This document shows, in pieces, positions 1 to 5,952 of a stretch of DNA of 11,067 nt. Position 1 is the stretch's first letter; every line of letters starts with the position of its first letter. The stretch lies in assembly GCA_029940125.1 (NCBI GenBank), contig JAOZRP010000048.1:1-11067 (forward strand). Reading direction: 5' to 3'. The notes under the pieces are model-generated. The model worked only from the letters and a program-made list of their open reading frames with translations. It was not told the origin of the DNA and ran no database searches. This DNA is from a bacterium. GTDB taxonomy: Bacteria; Desulfobacterota; Anaeroferrophillalia; Anaeroferrophillales; Anaeroferrophillaceae. Position numbers and translations under genes: made by a program.

Positions 1-992
1 GGAATATAAGCGGAAACGTCGCCGGCCTGGGTTTCAATAATCGGCAGCGCCGTCAGGGAACCGCCGCCCCGTTCATCGCTCATCTTGGCCGCCCGCTCCA
101 GCAGACGTGAATGGAGATAGAAAACGTCGCCGGGATAGGCCTCACGTCCGGGAGGACGCCGCAGCAAGAGAGACAACTGGCGATAAGCGGTCGCCTGCTT
201 GGAAAGATCATCGTAGATGATCAGGGCGTGCATGCCGTTGTCACGGAAATATTCGCCCATGGTAACCCCGGAATAGGGAGAAAGATACTGCAGCGGCGCC
301 GGCTCACTGGCGGTAGCGGCAACGACGGTGGTATATTCCATCGCCCCGTATTCCTCAAGCTTGGCCACCACCTGGGCAACGGTAGAACGCTTCTGACCGA
401 TGGCCACATAAATGCAGTACACATCGGTATCTTTCTGGTTGATGATGGTATCGATGGCCACCGCGGTCTTACCGGTCTGACGGTCGCCAATGATGAGTTC
501 GCGCTGGCCCCGGCCGATGGGAACCATGGAATCGATAGCCTTCAGACCGGTCTGCAGGGGCTCGTTGACCGACTGGCGGTCGACAATCCCGGGCGCCTTG
601 ATCTCCACTCTCCGGGTTTCCTTGCTTTCCAGGGGACCTTTGCCATCAATAGGCTGACCCAAAGCGTTGACAACCCGACCAAGAATCCCCTTGCCGACGG
701 GAACCTCAACGATCTTGCCGGTCCGCTTTACTTCATCGCCCTCTTTGATCTCAATGTCCTCACCAAAGATCGCCGCCCCGACATTATCTTCCTCGAGATT
801 CAGAACCATCCCGTAAATGTCGTGGGGAAAAAGGAGCAGTTCCCCGGACATGGCCTTCTCCAGACCATAAATCCTGGCAATACCATCCCCAACCGTCAGG
901 ATGGTACCGGTTTCACTGACTTCAACCTTTTTATCATAGTTCTCAATTTGATCTTTGATAATCTGGCTTATTTCTTCCGCGCGTAGTTCCAT
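1..992 (-). CDS. atpA: F1Fo ATP synthase subunit alpha, N-terminal two thirds (runs off left edge)
   Basis: Non-catalytic nucleotide-binding alpha subunit of the F1 head, which alternates with beta in the cytoplasmic hexamer. Reading the minus strand from the ATG at 992 gives 330 residues beginning [16 protein letters not shown]. Visible parts are the N-terminal stalk-binding helix, the beta-barrel domain (about 25-95), the Walker A loop GDRQTGKT at 169-176 (same numbering as E. coli), the [12 protein letters not shown] segment near 197, and Walker B LIIYDD ending at Asp262. The usual length is about 500 residues, so the C-terminal domain and arginine finger lie outside the window. The start is supported by AGGAG about 10 bases upstream, inside the last codons of the delta gene, whose stop is 6 bp away, implying translational coupling. 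The P-loop is intact and nothing is unusual. Identification is very secure. Confidence 0.98.
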   Translation of the reverse strand, partial: MELRAEEISQIIKDQIENYDKKVEVSETGTILTVGDGIARIYGLEKAMSGELLLFPHDIYGMVLNLEEDNVGAAIFGEDIEIKEGDEVKRTGKIVEVPVGKGILGRVVNALGQPIDGKGPLESKETRRVEIKAPGIVDRQSVNEPLQTGLKAIDSMVPIGRGQRELIIGDRQTGKTAVAIDTIINQKDTDVYCIYVAIGQKRSTVAQVVAKLEEYGAMEYTTVVAATASEPAPLQYLSPYSGVTMGEYFRDNGMHALIIYDDLSKQATAYRQLSLLLRRPPGREAYPGDVFYLHSRLLERAAKMSDERGGGSLTALPIIETQAGDVSAYI

Positions 993-998
993 GGTTTC

Positions 999-1544
999 CT
1001 ACCACTCCTTTATCAAATTTTCTCCAAGGTTGTTAAGCTGCGTCCTGATGCTGCCATCATATACCATCCCGGCGAAACGGGTAACCAGACCACCAATCAA
1101 CGACTCATCAACCTTGATGGACAACTGCACATCCTTACGGGTAAGCTCGGCCAATTTCTGCCTTAACCGGGCAACCGTGGTCTCATCAAGGGAAGCGGCC
1201 GATACAACGTCAACATGTAAGCGCCCTTCCGCCTCATCAACCATCAAGTCCAAATGGGTTACGATCGTTCCCAGATATTTCATTTTATTTTTTTCGGTTA
1301 AAACCAGCAGGAAAGCCCTTACCCCATCACTGATGCCAACCTTGGACAGAACCGTAGTCAAAACCGCCTTGCGCTCGGAAGTCTCATACACCGGGTTGCT
1401 CAGAACATCATGCAGGTCTTTATGCTTCACCAGCAAATCGGCAAACTCACGCACTTCCCTGGCACCCTGGTCCAGCACCCCGTGCTCACTGGCAAAAGCA
1501 AAAAAGGCCTTGGCATATCGTTTGGCAATAATATCACGAATCAC
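999..1544 (-). CDS. atpH: F1Fo ATP synthase subunit delta (OSCP-type)
   Basis: Delta sits on top of the F1 head and ties it to the peripheral stalk formed by b and b'. The 181-residue product matches the family's usual 175-185. The N-terminal helical domain begins MIRDIIAKRYAKAFF, the conserved start of OSCP/delta proteins. The C-terminal signature (146-165) contains DESLIGG and FAGMVYDGS, where the family has a similar IGG...G...D.S pattern. The start is GTG at 1544, whose GTGA overlaps the TGA of the b gene by 4 bp; a purine-rich GGAGAAGG lies just upstream. The gene sits between b and alpha, as expected for bacterial atp operons. There is no transmembrane segment, consistent with a peripheral cytoplasmic subunit. 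Confidence 0.96.
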   Translation of the reverse strand: MIRDIIAKRYAKAFFAFASEHGVLDQGAREVREFADLLVKHKDLHDVLSNPVYETSERKAVLTTVLSKVGISDGVRAFLLVLTEKNKMKYLGTIVTHLDLMVDEAEGRLHVDVVSAASLDETTVARLRQKLAELTRKDVQLSIKVDESLIGGLVTRFAGMVYDGSIRTQLNNLGENLIKEW

Positions 1545-2179
1545 TGTACACCCACCACCTTCTCCAGATAGTTTTCAACCATTTTATTCTGATCAGCCGC
1601 GGTGATATTCTCCTTGATCATTTTTTCCGCCGCCTGCATGGCCAGCTTTGCCGCTTCATCCTTCAACCGCCGCTTGGCCATTACCACTTCCTGGTTGGCC
1701 ATCTGCTCGGCCTGCTGCTTCACCTTGGCAACAAACTGCTCCGTCTCAGACAGTATCCGCTGCTTCTCCGCTTCCGCCTCCGCCCTGATGCGCGACTCAA
1801 TTTCCTTGACTTCCTCATCCAGGCGGGCGAGCTTCTCCTGGTATTCCTGATACAGGCGCTCGGCAGCCTCTTTAGCCTTTCTGGCTTCTTCGATGCTCTG
1901 AATCAAAACTTCCCGGCGATTGGCAAAATAATTTTTTATCGGCTTCCCGGTAAATTTAATCAATATCCACAGCAGGATGGCAAAATTTATCACCCGCCAA
2001 AGCAAATCTTTCAGCAGGGGAAGGGGATTCTCGGCCAGAACCGCATACAGGGACTCGTGATGTTCCGCTGCTTCATGCCCTTCACCGGCAAAAGCTGCCA
2101 CAGCAAGCACCATAAGGAAAAGTACAACGGACGCCCCAACCAGAAGACCCTTTTTTTCAATCGATTTGCACCGCTTCAT
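1541..2179 (-). CDS. atpF: F1Fo ATP synthase subunit b, with extra N-terminal hydrophobic segment
   Basis: Peripheral-stalk subunit b that links the membrane a subunit to F1. With the ATG at 2179 it has 212 residues, longer than the usual 155-170 because of its N-terminus. Residues 11-31 form a hydrophobic stretch ending AFA, followed by an acidic, His-rich GEGHEAAEHHE segment, which looks like a cleavable signal peptide. The normal b anchor follows at about 53-77 (LLWRVINFAILLWILIKF), then a long Glu/Lys/Ala-rich coiled coil (about 85-200). An in-frame TTG at 2182 is an alternative start. The ATG is preferred because GAGAGGG (2187-2193) is 7 bases from it but only 4 from the TTG, and because it gives a TGATG coupling with the preceding gene. 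The extra hydrophobic N-terminus is, as I recall, common in Geobacter-like bacteria. Confidence 0.95.
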   Translation of the reverse strand: MKRCKSIEKKGLLVGASVVLFLMVLAVAAFAGEGHEAAEHHESLYAVLAENPLPLLKDLLWRVINFAILLWILIKFTGKPIKNYFANRREVLIQSIEEARKAKEAAERLYQEYQEKLARLDEEVKEIESRIRAEAEAEKQRILSETEQFVAKVKQQAEQMANQEVVMAKRRLKDEAAKLAMQAAEKMIKENITAADQNKMVENYLEKVVGVQ

Positions 2180-2604
2180 CAAATATCCCTCTCGAGAATT
2201 TTACCGGAAATCTGCCTGGCAATCGCCTTGATGTCAGCCGTCATTTCTTCCCGAACCTTCTCATATTCCGCAGCTATTCGCTGGCGAAGATCTTCGACCT
2301 GCTGCATGGCTTCGCCGCGGGCCTTGTCCATCTTCTCTCTGGAATCATTCAGGGCAGCTTCACGGATAACGGCACTTTCCTGCTCAGCTCGTTCCTTGGC
2401 CTGATTAATGCGGGACTCATAGTTGGCCTGATGCTGCCGGGCCCGCTCATTCAGGGTTTCGGCACTTTCATGCGTCCCCTCCACCTTCTCCCGGCGGGCG
2501 TCAATAACCCGCAGAACCGGCTTGAACAAAAACTGGTTCAAAAAGATTATCAAGAAGATGAATATCGCCCACTGAACGACTAACGTGCTGTTAAGATCAA
2601 TCAC
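2179..2604 (-). CDS. atpX: F1Fo ATP synthase subunit b' (second b-type stalk subunit)
   Basis: Second peripheral-stalk subunit, which pairs with b as a heterodimer. It has 141 residues with one N-terminal membrane anchor (about 8-27, VVQWAIFIFLIIFLNQFLF), then FKPVLRVIDARREK, the conserved turn into the stalk, and a charged coiled coil to the end. It lacks the extra signal-like segment of the neighbouring b. The start is GTG at 2604, supported by AGAGG at 2614-2618 with a 9-base spacer. Its stop shares one base with the ATG of b. It is the first gene of the visible atp operon. A separate b' is typical of cyanobacteria, photosynthetic alphaproteobacteria and many Desulfobacterota. The alternative label is simply a second atpF; the family is certain. 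Confidence 0.94.
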   Translation of the reverse strand: MIDLNSTLVVQWAIFIFLIIFLNQFLFKPVLRVIDARREKVEGTHESAETLNERARQHQANYESRINQAKERAEQESAVIREAALNDSREKMDKARGEAMQQVEDLRQRIAAEYEKVREEMTADIKAIARQISGKILERDI

Positions 2605-2613
2605 CTGCCTGCA

Positions 2614-2618
2614 CCTCT
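2614..2618 (-). promoter_or_regulatory. Ribosome binding site for the b' gene
   Basis: AGAGG on the minus strand, 9 bases before the GTG at 2604. It decides this non-ATG start, since no upstream in-frame start with a similar site is seen. Confidence 0.6.
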
Positions 2619-2646
2619 CATTCCTACCGCTGCCAAGAATCGCTGA

Positions 2647-2673
2647 CTAATTTTGCGAAAAGCACAAAGTCAA
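2647..2673 (-). promoter_or_regulatory. Weak candidate promoter for the atp operon
   Basis: On the minus strand TTGACT (2668-2673) matches five of six bases of a sigma-70 -35 box. The best -10-like hexamer at short spacing is AATTAG (2647-2652), only three of six matches with a 15-base spacer. The position, about 45-70 bases before the b' start, is reasonable for an operon promoter. The -10 is poor, so this is only a candidate. Confidence 0.2.
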
Positions 2674-2755
2674 TTCAAACGCCTGTGAACACTGCTGTCG
2701 CACAAACCGGTCGTTAAAGTAACACCAGCATCAAAAATACAAAAACCAAAAGGCG

Positions 2756-2768
2756 GGGGACAGTTACC
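2756..2768. repeat. GGGGACAGTTACC motif, possibly part of a dispersed REP/RAYT-type repeat
   Basis: The 13-mer GGGGACAGTTACC lies within a G-rich patch in otherwise AT-rich spacer. From memory, this string and its reverse (GGTAACTGTCCCC) recur next to IS200-like REP-associated tyrosine transposase genes in many environmental Proteobacteria and Desulfobacterota. No transposase gene is present here and only one copy is visible, so the assignment rests on recollection rather than on structure within the window. Confidence 0.3.
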
Positions 2769-3037
2769 ATGAGAAGAGATGAAATGTCAAGTTTTTTTTG
2801 GGTCCTGAAGGGGATTGGAAGCTTAGCATCCAACCGGCACAAGCTGATAATAGCTAAATTATCGACAAAAAATCTTGAAAGCCAACTGAATGAGGCCAAA
2901 AAGCTGCTATTTTATCATCATGTTTCAATATTTCAGCTGGTAGCTTTGATGATGTATGCAACCTTTTTTGACACAAAAACCAGCATTTCCCAGTACTTGA
3001 AAGGGTGATAGTTTATAATAGCAAAAACCCTGTAATC

Positions 3038-3077
3038 ATTGAGCTAACAGCTAACGGCTAAAAGCTAACCGCTCAAT
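3038..3077. repeat. Heptanucleotide tandem repeat bounded by perfect 7-bp inverted repeats
   Basis: Four consecutive 7-bp units, AGCTAAC (3042-3048), AGCTAAC (3049-3055), GGCTAAA (3056-3062) and AGCTAAC (3063-3069), are followed by a partial degenerate unit CGCTCA. The array is bounded by ATTGAGC (3038-3044) and its exact reverse complement GCTCAAT (3071-3077), giving a 40-bp element. Heptanucleotide tandem repeats in intergenic DNA are known from several bacterial groups, such as the STRR sequences of filamentous cyanobacteria. The unit contains the stop codon TAA, so the array is unlikely to be coding. No function is known to me. Confidence 0.6.
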
Positions 3078-3209
3078 TCAGGAAAAATAAAAATAAAGTA
3101 AATGGAGAAAAAATCGAATTACTTGACAAGTTTTGACAGCCCTATTAACTATCAACGCAGCCTTTCTTTCGAATATCCGGAGTTCCAATAACCGGCAAAA
3201 TTTTTAACC

Positions 3210-3243
3210 TTGACAACATCAAACGTATTCGCTTACATAAGCG
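3210..3243 (+). promoter_or_regulatory. Candidate mrp-operon promoter with palindromic operator over the -10
   Basis: A perfect -35 hexamer TTGACA (3210-3215) is followed after 18 bases by TACATA (3234-3239), a mediocre -10. The -10 is embedded in the palindrome CGCTTA-CA-TAAGCG (3230-3243), whose 6-bp arms are perfect. Such placement is typical of a repressor site overlapping a promoter. It would give a leader of roughly 140 bases before mrpE. Two further TTGACA hexamers (3123-3128 and 3133-3138) lack a usable -10. This is inference from sequence pattern only. Confidence 0.3.
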
Positions 3244-3316
3244 CAAATTAAGAAGCTCATACTTTACTGAAAACGAGTGGTTAAGCCAAAATCCATTAAG
3301 GTTGGCAGCAAACCGC

Positions 3317-3345
3317 CCATCGGAAAATATCAATTTTCCGGATGG
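3317..3345 (+). promoter_or_regulatory. Strong hairpin in the leader upstream of mrpE
   Basis: CGGAAAAT (3321-3328) and ATTTTCCG (3333-3340) pair perfectly around the loop ATCA. The stem is extended by CCAT (3317-3320) with ATGG (3342-3345), bulging G3341, for 12 base pairs in total. It ends 39 bases before the mrpE start. No run of T follows on either strand, so it is not a typical intrinsic terminator. It could be an RNA leader structure or a DNA-level protein site. Confidence 0.5.
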
Positions 3346-3384
3346 AAACAATTCGTGAATCATGAATGAAGTGACGGCCGTGCC

Positions 3385-3885
3385 ATGATGAAAACAAAAT
3401 CCATGGGTCGAGGAAAATATTTTATAACCTTCCTGCTGCTTCTGTCCTTCTGGCTGCTCCTTTCAGGCCACTATGACCTGTTTCACATCAGCATCGGGAT
3501 AGGTTGCTGCGCCCTGGTTTCGCTGCTTTCTGCGGATCTTTTATTTGATTCAGCCAGCGGTGCCACCCATCACCTGGTCATCGGAAAATTTCTCCTTTAC
3601 ATCCCTTGGCTTGTCTACCAGATCATCCTGGCCAACATTGCCGTCGTCAAGCTGGTTCTGTCACCCAAACTAAAAATAGACCCCCGGGTTTTTACCTGTA
3701 AGACCAGTTTAAAAACCGATGTGGCCAAAACTACCTATGGCAACTCCATTACGCTGACCCCGGGAACCATCACCATAGACATCAAGGACGATGTTCTGTA
3801 CGTCCATGCCCTGGCCGGCAATTTTGCCGATGATCTCTTAACCGGTGAAATGGAAAAGCGAATAATCACTATTTTTCAACGCTGA
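3385..3885 (+). CDS. mrpE: Mrp-type Na+/H+ antiporter subunit E (MnhE family)
   Basis: Small membrane subunit of the multi-subunit Mrp (Mnh/Pha) cation/proton antiporter. The 166 residues match the family's 155-170. Two or three hydrophobic segments occupy about 12-55 and 67-93. The cytoplasmic half carries the MnhE hallmark NSITLTPGTI at 120-129, followed by DVLYVHAL near 136-143. The start is ATG at 3385; the next codon is also ATG, and no upstream in-frame start exists before a stop at 3367. The Shine-Dalgarno is weak (GAAG about 13 bases upstream), so the exact start is uncertain by one codon or, less likely, at ATG 3403. As first gene of the operon it probably receives its own promoter. 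In Bacillus mrp operons E comes fifth, so its lead position here resembles archaeal Mbh operons, where the MrpE homologue is first. Confidence 0.93.
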   Translation: MMKTKSMGRGKYFITFLLLLSFWLLLSGHYDLFHISIGIGCCALVSLLSADLLFDSASGATHHLVIGKFLLYIPWLVYQIILANIAVVKLVLSPKLKIDPRVFTCKTSLKTDVAKTTYGNSITLTPGTITIDIKDDVLYVHALAGNFADDLLTGEMEKRIITIFQR

Positions 3886-3910
3886 AGCATATCGACAGCA
3901 GAGGGCTCTC

Positions 3911-4417
3911 ATGCTCAGAAGTAGATATCAAGACATCATCGCCCAGACCATTGTCAGGATCATGGTTCCTTTTGTCCAGATTTACGCTTTGTACGTCCTG
4001 GCTCACGGTCACTATTCTCCCGGCGGAGGATTTCAGGGCGGGGTTATCCTGGCCGCATCACTGGTTTTGATCTTTCTGGTCTACGGTTATGAAAATGCGC
4101 TTGAACGGCTTAAACTGGCAACCGCCGGTCGACTGTGCAGCCTCGGCGTCCTGATCTATGCCGGCATCGGCTTCCTCTGCCTGCTGCTGGGAGGCAATTT
4201 TCTCGACTACAGCCGGCTGGCCCCCATCTTCCAGGTATCACTTCCCCGGGCCCGGTCCCTGGGGATTCTGGGCATCGAAACGGGGGTGGCGTTGGCGGTT
4301 ATGGCCGCCATGTACAGCATCATCATGGACATCGTCAACAGTGACACCGGCAACGGGGAAAGCCATGCCGCCGGCCATGAAATTGAAAATGGGGAAACGA
4401 GCAGTGACGGAAAGTAA
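3911..4417 (+). CDS. mrpB: Mrp-type Na+/H+ antiporter subunit B (MnhB domain)
   Basis: Membrane subunit of the antiporter carrying the MnhB domain (family PF04039). It has 168 residues, slightly longer than the usual 140 or so. Four hydrophobic segments are visible (about 12-31, 42-60, 74-96 and 113-138). The diagnostic loop HGHYSPGGGFQGG is at 32-44. The extra length is a polar, acidic C-terminal tail (about 140-168, rich in Gly, Glu, Ser and His) that is probably disordered. GAGGG lies 6 bases before the ATG. It starts 25 bases after mrpE, with no promoter-like sequence between. In some lineages this domain is fused behind MbhE; here it is separate and four genes away from the MbhE-like gene. 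Confidence 0.93.
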   Translation: MLRSRYQDIIAQTIVRIMVPFVQIYALYVLAHGHYSPGGGFQGGVILAASLVLIFLVYGYENALERLKLATAGRLCSLGVLIYAGIGFLCLLLGGNFLDYSRLAPIFQVSLPRARSLGILGIETGVALAVMAAMYSIIMDIVNSDTGNGESHAAGHEIENGETSSDGK

Positions 4418-4450
4418 GATTGCCGTAATTTTCACCTGCGGGGGCATTTC

Positions 4451-4717
4451 ATGAAAGCTTTTTTCCTGGGCGTGGATATCTTTCTCTGCCTGATGGTGTT
4501 CCTCTGCCTGTATCGGGTGGTTTTCGGACCGACGCTGGGAGACCGCATCGTCGCCACCGGGGCAATCGGCACCAAAACCCTGACCATCCTGGTCATCATC
4601 GGCTTTCTGTACGGCCGGGTGGAAATGTTTCTGGACATCAGCCTGGCCTACGCTCTGCTTAACTTCATCGGCACGCTGGCGGCAGCCAAATATTTCGAAG
4701 CAAAAGGAGAATTCTGA
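4451..4717 (+). CDS. mrpF: Mrp-type Na+/H+ antiporter subunit F
   Basis: Three-helix small subunit (MrpF/PhaF family, PF04066). The 88 residues are typical of the family (85-95). Hydrophobic segments lie at about 3-22, 38-55 and 59-79. The conserved GPTLGDRIVA motif, joining helix 1 and 2, is at 26-35 and contains the acidic residue Asp31. A second membrane-proximal acid, Asp62, sits in FLDISLAYALLNFIG. G-rich GGGGG precedes the ATG by about 8 bases. The stop shares one base with the mrpG start (TGATG), so the two are translationally coupled. F and G are adjacent in essentially all Mrp operons, which supports both calls. Confidence 0.94.
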   Translation: MKAFFLGVDIFLCLMVFLCLYRVVFGPTLGDRIVATGAIGTKTLTILVIIGFLYGRVEMFLDISLAYALLNFIGTLAAAKYFEAKGEF

Positions 4718-5025
4718 TGGTAATACGCGATATTATTGCCATGATATTGATCCTGATTGGCTGCTTTTTTTTCCTGACTTCCGCCATCGGCCTGCTGCGC
4801 TTTCCCGACATGTTCACCCGCATGCATGCCACCGGCAAATGCGATACCCTGGCGGTGCTGCTGGTCATGACCGGATTAATTGTTCATCACGGCATCAACC
4901 TGGACAGCTTCAAGCTGCTGCTGATTGTGGTGTTTATCTACATTGCCAACCCGACGGCCACCCATGTGCTTTCCCGGGCGGCCTACCGGCTCGGGATGCA
5001 ACCGTGGACAAAGGATAAAAAATGA
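4717..5025 (+). CDS. mrpG: Mrp-type Na+/H+ antiporter subunit G
   Basis: Three-helix small subunit (PhaG/MnhG/YufB family, PF03334). It has 102 residues, within the family range of about 95-130. Helices fall at about 7-28, 43-58 and 66-79. The signature GLLRFPDMFTRMHATGK occupies 25-41, closely matching the family pattern GLLRLPDxYTRxHA, and NPTATHVL follows at 78-85, where the family has a similar P.x.H motif. The start overlaps the mrpF stop by one base and the stop overlaps the next gene by 4 bp (ATGA), so it is tightly coupled on both sides. Confidence 0.95.
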   Translation: MVIRDIIAMILILIGCFFFLTSAIGLLRFPDMFTRMHATGKCDTLAVLLVMTGLIVHHGINLDSFKLLLIVVFIYIANPTATHVLSRAAYRLGMQPWTKDKK

Positions 5026-5267
5026 TCTGGCAACTGGATTTATTTTTACTGCTGTTTGTCATCATCTGCGCCCTGGCGGCCATCAACGTCAGAGACCTGT
5101 TGAGCGCCGCCATCATTCTCGGTGCCTACAGCTTTTTCATGTGCATGCTCTGGGCGGAAATGGGCGCCGTTGACGTGGCTTTTACCGAGGCCACGGTTTC
5201 GGCTGGCGTCGGCACCGTGCTTTTCGTGGCGGCGGTGTTCAAAACGGTCAGGAGGTCAAAAGATTGA
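5022..5267 (+). CDS. MbhD-like subunit (DUF4040), corresponding to a C-terminal domain of MrpA
   Basis: An 81-residue membrane protein with three helices (about 5-23, 29-46 and 58-75). Its core WAEMGAVDVAFTEATVSAGV, 44-63, is the DUF4040/MbhD signature (family pattern ALDVALTEAAVGAG), with Asp51 and Glu57 kept. In Bacillus-type MrpA this domain lies behind the NuoL-like part of one long protein. In archaeal Mbh hydrogenases it is the separate protein MbhD, as here. It overlaps mrpG by 4 bp and the next gene by 4 bp. It is inferred to pack between the antiporter subunits and the small C/F/G subunits, at the presumed Na+ path of Mrp and Mbh. Family assignment is firm; the precise role is inferred. 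Confidence 0.9.
   Translation: MIWQLDLFLLLFVIICALAAINVRDLLSAAIILGAYSFFMCMLWAEMGAVDVAFTEATVSAGVGTVLFVAAVFKTVRRSKD
5251..5255 (+). promoter_or_regulatory. Ribosome binding site deciding the TTG start of the MbhE-like gene
   Basis: GGAGG, 8 bases before TTG at 5264, is the best Shine-Dalgarno in the operon. It supports a TTG start that overlaps the previous stop codon (TTGA). Confidence 0.75.
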
Positions 5268-5551
5268 AAACCTTTATTCTTGCCCTGATCATCATTGCCG
5301 GTTCCATGCTGATTTATGGAACCCAGGACATGCCGAACTGGGGGGACCCCCAATCCCCAGCCAGCGTCCATGTTTCCCCTTATTACATCAAACGATCCAT
5401 CATCGACACTGAAACCCCCAATATTGTCAGTTCTGTGCTGGCTGACTACCGCGGCTATGACACCATGGGGGAAACAACGGTTATTTTTACCGCCGCGATT
5501 GTCTGCTTCCTGCTGCTCAGGCGGCGGGATGAAGACGAGGGAGACCGCTAA
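5264..5551 (+). CDS. MbhE-like subunit, corresponding to the extreme C-terminal domain of MrpA
   Basis: A 95-residue protein with an N-terminal helix (about 3-19), an extracytoplasmic-looking loop (about 20-70) and a second helix (about 71-86), ending in a charged RRRDEDEGDR tail. The conserved block TPNIVSSVLADYRGYDTMGE at 51-70 matches the MbhE family pattern (N.V..VL.DFRG.DT.GE) and continues into TTVIFTAA. The same block closes long MrpA proteins and is a separate subunit in archaeal Mbh. The start is TTG at 5264, backed by a consensus GGAGG. Its TAA shares one base with the mrpC ATG. Having MbhD and MbhE as two coupled small genes shows that MrpA is split here. Confidence 0.88.
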   Translation: MKTFILALIIIAGSMLIYGTQDMPNWGDPQSPASVHVSPYYIKRSIIDTETPNIVSSVLADYRGYDTMGETTVIFTAAIVCFLLLRRRDEDEGDR

Positions 5552-5949
5552 TGCTCGAGTTACTGCTTAGCAAATACAACTACTGGCTGTATGTCATCCT
5601 GATGATGATCGGCCTCTACGCCATGCTGGCCAAGAGAAACCTGGTCAAGAAATTGATCGGTATGAACATCTTCCAGACCGCCGTCATCCTTTTTTACGTT
5701 TCCATTGGCGTCAAAACCGGCGACGTCACGGTTCCCATCCTGCCGTACGGCCATCATCACGGGCACGAACAGGCCATTAATGTCGCCCACTACCTGAACC
5801 CGCTGCCCCACGTTTTGATGCTGACCGCGATTGTCGTTTCCATTGCCACGGCCGGAGTCGCCCTGGCAGTCCTTATCCTGATTTACCGCCGCTACCGCAC
5901 CCTGGAAGAGGATGAAATCCTGAAAATCAACCAAGAAGCCGGGACCTAA
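5551..5949 (+). CDS. mrpC: Mrp-type Na+/H+ antiporter subunit C (NuoK-like)
   Basis: NuoK-related membrane subunit. It has 132 residues with three helices (about 11-27, 33-53 and 86-112). The motifs GMNIFQTAVILF (37-48) and NPLPHVLMLTAIVVSIAT (83-100) are typical of MrpC; the family has DPLPQALVLTAIVIS at the latter. The NuoK-family glutamate in helix 2 is absent, which is normal for MrpC. The loop between helices 2 and 3 is unusually His-rich (GHHHGHE, 67-73). The ATG at 5551 overlaps the previous stop (TAATG). It lies directly before mrpD, as in nearly all Mrp operons. The alternative name NuoK is rejected because of the PLP.ALxLTAIV motif and the neighbours. Confidence 0.95.
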   Translation: MLELLLSKYNYWLYVILMMIGLYAMLAKRNLVKKLIGMNIFQTAVILFYVSIGVKTGDVTVPILPYGHHHGHEQAINVAHYLNPLPHVLMLTAIVVSIATAGVALAVLILIYRRYRTLEEDEILKINQEAGT

Positions 5950-5952
5950 AGC

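Larger units (their letters stand above)
2605..3384. other. Divergent intergenic region, no convincing gene
   Basis: About 780 bp separate the divergently transcribed atp and mrp operons. The stretch is visibly richer in A and T than the genes on either side. A 79-codon plus-strand frame (2769-3008) and a 72-codon minus-strand frame (3145-3363) exist, but neither has a recognisable domain or a clear ribosome binding site, and I do not call them genes. The region contains a GGGGACAGTTACC motif (2756-2768), a heptanucleotide repeat (3038-3077), a promoter/palindrome candidate (3210-3243) and a hairpin (3317-3345), each listed separately. It probably holds the promoters of both operons, plus debris of repeats or a decayed gene. 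Confidence 0.7.

Noticed and set aside
111..986. 291-codon plus-strand open frame opposite atpA
   Set aside because: It is fully antisense to a clear ATP synthase alpha reading with an intact Walker A; its product shows no domain and is a shadow frame.
2714..2899. 61-codon minus-strand frame in the intergenic region
   Set aside because: It overlaps the plus-strand frame and the GGGGACAGTTACC motif, is of low complexity at the C-terminus, and has no homology that I recognise.
2769..3008. 79-codon plus-strand frame in the intergenic region
   Set aside because: It has no clear Shine-Dalgarno and no recognisable domain, and its start abuts a repeat-like motif. It is more likely non-coding or a remnant.
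3123..3138. Two TTGACA hexamers ten bases apart
   Set aside because: Neither has a reasonable -10 at 16-18 bases, so they were not called as promoters.
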